Part shown: positions 53,079 through 58,974 of the stretch, in pieces
Layout of the letters: each line of letters begins with the position of its first letter
Position numbering within the stretch: position 1 is the first letter of the stretch
Source of the DNA: an uncultured Paracoccaceae bacterium
GTDB lineage: Bacteria; Pseudomonadota; Alphaproteobacteria; Rhodobacterales; Rhodobacteraceae
Direction: 5' to 3'
Assembly (NCBI GenBank): GCA_937983405.1
Contig: CALJZN010000018.1
Span: 1-58,974, forward strand
DNA: 58,974 bases
Made by a program: the position numbers and the translations under genes
The notes under the pieces: model-generated
Told to the model about the DNA's origin: nothing
What the model saw: only the letters and a program-made list of their open reading frames with translations
The model's database searches: none

Positions 53079-56000
53079 TGCGCCGGGGGCTTCTGCTGGC
53101 GGCGGCGGTGGCCGCACTTCCCGTGGCGGCGGCGGCGCAGTCCGACGACCGCGGCTTCCTGACCCGGCTGCTCGAGGAGAACCTTTCGGGCGCCGGCCGC
53201 GCCGTGACGATCACCGGGTTCGAGGGGGCGCTGTCGTCGCGCGCCACGATGCGGCAGCTGACGATCGCCGATGCCGAGGGCGTGTGGATCACGCTCAACG
53301 GCGTCACGATGCAGTGGAACCGCACCGCGCTGCTGGCCGGGCGGGTCGAGATCGAGGCGCTGACGGCGGAGGAGATCCTGCTGCCGCGGGCCCCGGTGGC
53401 CGACCCGGGGGCGGCGGTGCCGGCGGCCGAGGCCGCAGGGTTCAGCCTGCCCGAGCTTCCCGTCTCGGTGTCGATCGGCACCCTCCGGGCCGGTCGCGTG
53501 GCGCTGGGCGCGGCGCTGCTGGGCACGGCGGCCGAGGTGCGGCTGGACGGCTCGCTGAAACTGGCGGGCGGCGACGGCGCCGCGCGGCTGTCCATCGAGC
53601 GCATCGACGGGGCCGACGGGCGGCTTGCCCTGGACGGGGCCTATTCCAACGCCACCGGGGTCCTTCGGCTCGATCTGTCGCTGGCCGAGGGGCCGGGCGG
53701 CATTGCCGCGGCGCTCATCGGCCTGCCGGGCGCGCCCGCGCTCCAGCTCGCGATCGCGGGCACCGGACCGCTGGACGACTATGGCGCCGACCTGCGCCTG
53801 GCCACCGCGGGGCGCGAACGGGTGAGGGGCCGCGTCACGCTGCTCGGCCGCGCCGAGGAGGTCGGGGGCGGCATCTCGCGCGCCTTCCGCGCCGAGCTGG
53901 GCGGCGAGGTCGCGGCGCTGGTCGCCCCCGACTACGCCGCCTTCTTCGGGCCCGACACGCGGCTGTCGGCCGAGGGCACGCGCTTTGCCGACGGCCGGCT
54001 GGAGATTGCCGCGCTGCGGCTGTCGGCCAGCGCCATCGGCCTGTCGGGCGCGCTGCGCCTGGGGGCCGACGGGCTGCCCAGCTTCTTCGCGCTCGAAGGG
54101 GGCATCGGCGCGGCCGACGGCAGCCCCGTGCTGCTGCCCCTGCCGGGCGTGCCCACGCGGGTGGACCGGGTCGCCCTGTCGCTGGCCTTCGACGCCGCCC
54201 GCGGCGAGGACTGGCGGCTTGCGGCCGAGGTGACGGGGCTCGCGCGCGAGGACATCGCCATCGCCGCGCTCAGCCTCACGGGCGACGGGCGGATCGCGCG
54301 GCGGGCAGAGGGCGCGCGGGTGCTCGCCAGGCTCGACTTCGCCGCCCGGGGGATGGCGCCGGCCGACCCCGCGCTTGCCCGGGCGCTGGGCCGGGTCGGG
54401 CGCGGCCGGATCGTCGCCGACTGGCAGGAGGGGCGGCCGGTGCTGCTGCCCGACCTGCGGCTGGACGGCGAGGGCTATGGCCTGACCGGCGCGCTCACCG
54501 TCGGCCGCGATCCGGGCGGCGACGGTCCCTTCCGCATCGAGGGACGGGGCCTGCTGCGCTTCGAGGATCTCGCCCGGTTCTCGGACCTCGCCGGCCAGCC
54601 GCTGGGCGGCGCGGGGCTTGCCGCGTTCCAGGGCCGGTTCGAGCCGGCGACGGGCGCCACCGATGCCGCGCTCGACCTGTCGGGGCGCGACCTGTCCTTC
54701 GGGATCGACGAGGTCGACCGGCTGCTGGCCGGGGAAAGCCGCGTCGCGGCCGAGCTGCGGCGCGACGCGGCCGGCACCCTGATCCGCGAGGCCAGCATCG
54801 ACGCCCGGGGGCTGGCGCTGCGCGGGTCGGGCACCGTCCGCTCGACGGGCAGCGACCTGACGGCGACGGCGGTCTTTGCCGATCTGGGCGTGCTCGGCCC
54901 CGGCTATGGCGGTGCGGGCGAGGCCGAGGTCCGCATCCGCCGGGCCGAAGGCGGGGGCGAGACGATCCGCCTTCTCGCCGCGGGCCGCGACCTGGCCGTG
55001 GGGGTGGCCGAGCTCGACGGGCTGCTGCGCGGGCCGACGCGGGTGGCCTTCGAGGGGCGCCGGCAGGGCGCGGCGCTGACGATCGAGCGGCTGGCGCTGA
55101 CCGCCCCCACCCTTGCGATCGAGGCGGCGGGCGAGGCCTCGGCCGAGGCCAGCGCGCTGACGGTGCGAGCCGATTTCGCCGACATCGCGGTGCTGGGCCC
55201 GCCCTGGCGCGGCAGCCTGCGGGCCGAGGCCGAGCTCGGGCATGCGGGCGAGGTGCAGCGCATCGCGCTGACGGGGCGCGGCCGGGCGCTGGGCCTCGGG
55301 GTTGCCGCGTTCGACCGGCTGTTTTCGGGCGACAGCGAGATCGCGCTGCGCGCGCAGCGCCGGGGCGACGTGATCGACATCGCCTGGGCCGCGCTCGATG
55401 CCGCAAGCCTGTCGGCCCGCGTCTCGGGCCGCCTCGCCGAGGGGGCGAGCGACCTCGCGGCCGAGATCGCCTTTGCCGATCTCGCCCGTCTCGGCCCCGG
55501 CTTCGGCGGCGCCCTGCGCGGCGAGGCGCGGCTGATCGAGACCGGCGCGCTCCGGCGGCTCAGCGTCGAGGGCACGGCGCGGTCGCTGCGCCTGGGCCAG
55601 CCCGAGGCCGACACGCTGCTGCGCGGCGTCACCGGCCTGTCGCTGAGCCTCGAGGAGGAGGGCGGCCTGATCCGCCTGCGCCGCCTGCGGCTGAGCAACC
55701 CCCAGCTTTCGGCCGAGGCCGAGGGCAGCCACAGCGGCGACGAGGGCCGCGTGGCGCTGACCGCGCGGCTTGCCGACATGGCGCTGGTCGTCCCGGGCTT
55801 CCCGGGGCCCCTGACGCTTGCCGGCACGGTGACGGACGACGCGGCGGGCTATGGCATCGAGCTTTCGGCCGACGGGCCGGGGGACATCGCGGCCCGGATC
55901 GGCGGCGGGCTTTCGGCCGACTTCGGCACGGCGGACATCACGATGCGGGGCACGGGCGAGCTTGGCCTGCTCAACCGGCTGATCCTGCCGCGGTCGGTGC

Positions 56001-57217
56001 AGGGGCCGCTGGCGTTCGATCTTGCGATGCGCGGGCCGCCCGGACTGGCGGCGCTGTCGGGCACCCTCACGGCCGCCGGCGCGCGCATCGTCGATCCGAC
56101 CTACAACGTCACGGTGCAGGATGCGACCCTGTCGGCCACGCTGGCGGGCGGGCAGGCCCGCGTCGCGGCCGCCGGCGCGATGGCGGGCGGCGGGCGCGTG
56201 GCGGTCGAGGGCGGGCTGGCGCTGCAGGCGCCCTTCGCGGCCGACCTGACCGCCCGGCTCGACCGGGCGCGCTTCACCGACCCCGCGCTTTACGACACGC
56301 GGGTGACCGGCAGCCTTGCCGTGACCGGGCCGATCGCGGGCGGCGGGCGCATCGCCGGCTCGCTCACGCTGGACGAGACCGAGCTGCGGGTGCCGAACGC
56401 CATCGGCGGGATCGAGCCGATCCCGGACATCCGCCATGCGGGCGAGCCGGCGGAGGTGCGGGCCACCCGCGGCCGCGCCGGGCTTCTGGACGAGGCGGGG
56501 GCCGAGGCGCCGCCGGGCCGGCCCTTCGACCTTGCGCTGTCGATCCTGGCGCCGCGGCGCATCTTCGTGCGCGGCCGCGGGCTGGATGCCGAGCTTGGCG
56601 GGGCGCTGGAGCTCACGGGGACGACGGCGGCGGTGATTCCGGTGGGCGGCTTCAGCCTGATCCGCGGCCGGCTCGACCTGCTCGGCCGCCGCTTCGTGCT
56701 GACCGAGGGGCAGGCGCAGCTGGAAGGCCGCTTCCTGCCCTACCTGCGTCTGGCGGCCGGGACCGAGGCCGACGGCGTCGCTGTGCGCATCGAGGTCGAG
56801 GGCCTGGCCAGCGAGCCCGAGATCCGCTTCCGCTCGTCGCCCGAACTGCCCGAGGAGGAGGTGTTGGCGCGGCTTCTGTTCGGCAGGGGGATCGAGACCA
56901 TCTCGGCGATCCAGGCGGCGCAGCTTGCCGCGGCGGTGGCGACGCTGGCGGGGCGCGGCGGCGAGGGCCTCGTCGGGCGGCTGCGCCGGGGGTTCGGGCT
57001 GGACGATCTCGATGTCTCGACCGACGACAACGGCACGGCGGCGGTGCGCGCGGGGCGCTACCTGTCCGAGAACGTCTACACCGACGTGACGATCGGCGCC
57101 GACGGGCGCAGCGCGATCAGCCTGAACATCGACGTCACCCCCTCGCTCACCGTCCGCGGGCGGGCAACGTCGGACGGGCAGACCGGCATCGGCATCTTCT
57201 TCGAGCGCAACTACTAG
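53078..57217 (+). CDS. tamB: TamB, translocation and assembly module inner-membrane subunit
   Basis: 1379 residues; the ATG overlaps the tamA stop (TGATG). N-terminal signal-anchor (MRRGLLLAAAVAALPVAAAAQ), a long beta-rich AsmA-like body, and a C-terminal DUF490 region (about 1040-1379) with RGRLDLLGRRFVLTEGQAQL, VRIEVEGLASEPEIRFRSSP and ending in FFERNY. It forms the periplasm-spanning bridge with TamA. Size is typical. Confidence 0.94.
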   Translation: MRRGLLLAAAVAALPVAAAAQSDDRGFLTRLLEENLSGAGRAVTITGFEGALSSRATMRQLTIADAEGVWITLNGVTMQWNRTALLAGRVEIEALTAEEILLPRAPVADPGAAVPAAEAAGFSLPELPVSVSIGTLRAGRVALGAALLGTAAEVRLDGSLKLAGGDGAARLSIERIDGADGRLALDGAYSNATGVLRLDLSLAEGPGGIAAALIGLPGAPALQLAIAGTGPLDDYGADLRLATAGRERVRGRVTLLGRAEEVGGGISRAFRAELGGEVAALVAPDYAAFFGPDTRLSAEGTRFADGRLEIAALRLSASAIGLSGALRLGADGLPSFFALEGGIGAADGSPVLLPLPGVPTRVDRVALSLAFDAARGEDWRLAAEVTGLAREDIAIAALSLTGDGRIARRAEGARVLARLDFAARGMAPADPALARALGRVGRGRIVADWQEGRPVLLPDLRLDGEGYGLTGALTVGRDPGGDGPFRIEGRGLLRFEDLARFSDLAGQPLGGAGLAAFQGRFEPATGATDAALDLSGRDLSFGIDEVDRLLAGESRVAAELRRDAAGTLIREASIDARGLALRGSGTVRSTGSDLTATAVFADLGVLGPGYGGAGEAEVRIRRAEGGGETIRLLAAGRDLAVGVAELDGLLRGPTRVAFEGRRQGAALTIERLALTAPTLAIEAAGEASAEASALTVRADFADIAVLGPPWRGSLRAEAELGHAGEVQRIALTGRGRALGLGVAAFDRLFSGDSEIALRAQRRGDVIDIAWAALDAASLSARVSGRLAEGASDLAAEIAFADLARLGPGFGGALRGEARLIETGALRRLSVEGTARSLRLGQPEADTLLRGVTGLSLSLEEEGGLIRLRRLRLSNPQLSAEAEGSHSGDEGRVALTARLADMALVVPGFPGPLTLAGTVTDDAAGYGIELSADGPGDIAARIGGGLSADFGTADITMRGTGELGLLNRLILPRSVQGPLAFDLAMRGPPGLAALSGTLTAAGARIVDPTYNVTVQDATLSATLAGGQARVAAAGAMAGGGRVAVEGGLALQAPFAADLTARLDRARFTDPALYDTRVTGSLAVTGPIAGGGRIAGSLTLDETELRVPNAIGGIEPIPDIRHAGEPAEVRATRGRAGLLDEAGAEAPPGRPFDLALSILAPRRIFVRGRGLDAELGGALELTGTTAAVIPVGGFSLIRGRLDLLGRRFVLTEGQAQLEGRFLPYLRLAAGTEADGVAVRIEVEGLASEPEIRFRSSPELPEEEVLARLLFGRGIETISAIQAAQLAAAVATLAGRGGEGLVGRLRRGFGLDDLDVSTDDNGTAAVRAGRYLSENVYTDVTIGADGRSAISLNIDVTPSLTVRGRATSDGQTGIGIFFERNY

Positions 57218-57231
57218 GCCGCCCGCGCGCC

Positions 57232-58791
57232 TCAGGGGCGCAGCGGCACGGTCCGCAGGGCGCGCCGCCCCTCGGGCCAGAGCTCGAGGCGGCTGCCGGC
57301 CGGCAGGCGCAGCCAGTCCGAGACGGTGCCGTCCGGCCAGATCACCCGAACCTCGGCGCCTGCGGCGGCCCCGAGGCCGAAGTGCAGCGGGCCGGCCTGC
57401 CCCGAGACATGCCCGCCGCCCACCGTGACCTCCTGCAGCTGGCTGCCGGCGGCGCTGCGCAGCTCGACCCAGGCCCCCACGGCGCGGGCATTGGGGCCGG
57501 GCTGGCGCGGCTCGACCGCAAGGAAGCCGCCCGCGCCCGCGGTCGCGTTCTCCCAGATCTCCATCGCGGCGCGGCGGTTGACCACCACGATGTCAAGCCG
57601 CCCGTCGGCGTTGAGGTCGACAAGCGCCGCCCCCCGCGCGCGGTGGGGCGAGGCGACGCCGGCGGCGTCGGCGCGCTCGGCGAAGGTGCCGTCGGGCTGC
57701 TGCATCAGCAGGTTGTTGGGGTCGGCCATCGCGTTCGAGGGCATCTGATCGACGTTGCCCTTGGCGATGAACAGATCGGGGCGGCCGTCGTTGTCGATGT
57801 CGCCGAATTCGGCGTGCCAGCCGGTCGAGGGGCGGCCGTCGTCGCCGAACCAGGGGCGCTGGGCATAGGCACCCAGGGCATAGGGCGCCGGCCGCAGCCG
57901 CCCGCCGCCGTCGTTGAGCATCAGAAGCTGATCGCCCATCGAGGTGAGCATGACATCGGGAAAGCCGTTGCCGGTAATGTCGCGGCTGGCGATGCCCATG
58001 CCCCAGAGCGAGACGCGCGGCCAGCCGTCGGCCTCGGTCAGCGGGCGCAGCCGGTCGAGGCGCCACATTTCCTCGGCCCCGCCGCGGACGTAGTAGTGCC
58101 GGTCGTTCGAGATGCGCAGGTCGCGCCGGCCGGTGCGCATCCAGTCCGAGATGAGCATCGACAGCGCGCACCAGCCGGGCGACAGCGCCAGCGGCGCGGC
58201 GAAGCGGCGGCCCGCGGGGCGGTGCAGCTCGTTGTCGTCGCAGGCGAAGAAGGGCCCGTCGGGCCGCGCGCGATCGACGTAGTTGCCCACCGCAAGGGTG
58301 GGCCAGTCCTGCCCCGGCTCCCAGGTGGCCGAAAAGGCGGTGGACCAGGCGTCGCCCGGGGCGAAGCCCCAGGCTTCGGTCGCATCCTCGAACCGGCAGC
58401 CGCCCAGCCCGCGCAGCAGGGCGTTCGGCCCCACCCGCAGCACCGCGAGGTCGAGGATGCCGTCGCCGTCGATGTCGAGCGGATAGGCGCCGGTGACGCC
58501 CGTCAGCGGCGGCCCCTCGCCCGTGCGGAAGGCGACGGGGGCGCCCGGGGCGACGGTGGCGTTGACGAACAGCCGCGCCGGCCCCTCGCCGCCCGCGACG
58601 AAGAGGTCGGGCAGCCCGTCGCCCGAACAGTCGAACACCGCGACGCCGCCGCCGACGAAATGATGCCAGCCGCCGGAATAGACATGGGGCACCGGCAGCG
58701 CCGCCGCCCGGTCGAGGAACCGTGGCGCGGGGTCGGCGGCGGCGGGGCCGGCCAGCAGCGCGGCAAGGGCGGGGGCGAGCGCGCGGATCAC
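57232..58791 (-). CDS. Secreted FG-GAP/ASPIC-UnbV protein (CRTAC1-like)
   Basis: 519 residues from GTG 58791, which overlaps the upstream stop (GTGA). Signal peptide ALAPALAALLAGPAAA. At least five calcium-type FG-GAP loops, for example DCSGDGLPDLFVAG, DIDGDGILDLAV, DIDNDGRPDLFIAKG and DLNADGRLDIVVVN, build a beta-propeller. The C-terminal ASPIC/UnbV part has VGAWVELRSAAGSQLQEV and AEVRVIWPDGTVSDW. Extracellular or periplasmic, role unknown. Confidence 0.9.
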   Translation of the reverse strand: MIRALAPALAALLAGPAAADPAPRFLDRAAALPVPHVYSGGWHHFVGGGVAVFDCSGDGLPDLFVAGGEGPARLFVNATVAPGAPVAFRTGEGPPLTGVTGAYPLDIDGDGILDLAVLRVGPNALLRGLGGCRFEDATEAWGFAPGDAWSTAFSATWEPGQDWPTLAVGNYVDRARPDGPFFACDDNELHRPAGRRFAAPLALSPGWCALSMLISDWMRTGRRDLRISNDRHYYVRGGAEEMWRLDRLRPLTEADGWPRVSLWGMGIASRDITGNGFPDVMLTSMGDQLLMLNDGGGRLRPAPYALGAYAQRPWFGDDGRPSTGWHAEFGDIDNDGRPDLFIAKGNVDQMPSNAMADPNNLLMQQPDGTFAERADAAGVASPHRARGAALVDLNADGRLDIVVVNRRAAMEIWENATAGAGGFLAVEPRQPGPNARAVGAWVELRSAAGSQLQEVTVGGGHVSGQAGPLHFGLGAAAGAEVRVIWPDGTVSDWLRLPAGSRLELWPEGRRALRTVPLRP

Positions 58792-58974
58792 TGGGCGGCC
58801 AGATCCCGGGCGGGGGCCAGCAGCGCCTCGGAGACCGCCGACAGCGCCAGCGCGGCGGCACCGTGGGCCCAGAGCAGGTCGCCCCAGGCGTGGATCTCGA
58901 TGGGCGGGGGCGGGCGGCCGGTGTCGATCGCATGGGCCTTCATCTCGGCCATCACCTCCTCGGCATAGAGATAG
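58788..58974 (-). CDS. C-terminal end of a probable ROK-family protein (5' end outside window)
   Basis: 62 codons remain in an open frame reaching the window edge. The end has IEIHAWGDLLWAHGAAALAL, which resembles the last helix region of ROK-family sugar kinases/regulators (NagC-like). It is coupled to the FG-GAP gene by a GTGA overlap. Too little is present to say whether it is a kinase or a repressor. Confidence 0.4.
   Translation of the reverse strand, partial: YLYAEEVMAEMKAHAIDTGRPPPPIEIHAWGDLLWAHGAAALALSAVSEALLAPARDLAAQ

Noticed and set aside
53051-56437. Minus-strand frame of about 1100 codons opposite tamB
   Set aside because: Antisense to a gene with DUF490 landmarks; low-complexity product.
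52903-58968. Plus-strand open frame of about 2000 codons over TamB and beyond
   Set aside because: It lies in another frame of tamB and then antisense to the FG-GAP gene; no recognisable domains and an abnormal Arg/Gly/Ala composition.

Overview
The window is very GC-rich, densely packed bacterial DNA with extreme third-position GC bias, many GTG/TTG starts and repeated 1-4 bp stop/start overlaps. The family content (TAXI- and DctPQM-type TRAP transporters, split glycine dehydrogenase GcvPA/GcvPB, TamA/TamB, HcnB/D-amino-acid-oxidase-type dehydrogenases) suggests an alphaproteobacterium, most likely Rhodobacterales-like. No rRNA, tRNA, CRISPR array, insertion sequence or integrase was seen.

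Layout. (1) 1-6858, minus: a three-gene surface-glycan operon with two large multidomain glycosyltransferases flanking a methyltransferase; the distal gene runs off the window. (2) 6914-10691, minus: a complete TAXI-type TRAP system (binding protein, DUF1850 protein, fused permease). (3) 10970-13933, plus: a two-gene exopolysaccharide synthase unit, a PilZ-like/HlyD-type membrane protein and an Alg8-like processive glycosyltransferase. (4) 13980-47410: a roughly 33-kb catabolic island. It holds a dipeptide-type ABC transporter with an M24 peptidase, a DctPQM TRAP transporter, and a nine-gene operon (sugar-type ABC transporter, DapA-family aldolase, two SDRs, class III aminotransferase, CE4-type deacetylase). 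It also holds an IclR-family regulator, a D-amino-acid-oxidase-like subunit with a fused 2Fe-2S/FAD/BFD dehydrogenase, a 3-hydroxyacyl-CoA-dehydrogenase-like protein, two more SDRs, a TIM-barrel isomerase, an Old Yellow Enzyme, a second DapA-family aldolase, a second D-amino-acid-oxidase-like protein and GcvPA/GcvPB. (5) 47513-58974: an ATP-NAD kinase-like protein, a pseudouridine synthase, a di-heme peroxidase, TamA-TamB, a secreted FG-GAP/ASPIC protein and the end of a probable ROK-family gene.

The main observation is a shared promoter motif. Six sites spread over 27 kb carry a 15-bp core, GTTCRCATNNCGCAC, usually duplicated at an offset of exactly 19 bp. They lie upstream of the ABC operon (20.68 kb), the TRAP operon (24.73 kb), the sugar-ABC operon and divergent iclR gene (33.72 kb), the dehydrogenase operon and divergent SDR (38.50 kb), the isomerase and divergent Old Yellow Enzyme (40.23 kb), and gcvPA/gcvPB (47.45 kb). 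This suggests one regulon, probably controlled by the IclR protein encoded inside it, joining three importers and about fifteen enzymes. The substrate cannot be read from sequence. The enzyme mix points to a nitrogen-containing, hydroxylated or carbonyl-bearing compound that is oxidised at C-N and C-OH bonds, cleaved by an aldolase and transaminated, possibly with glycine as an end product.
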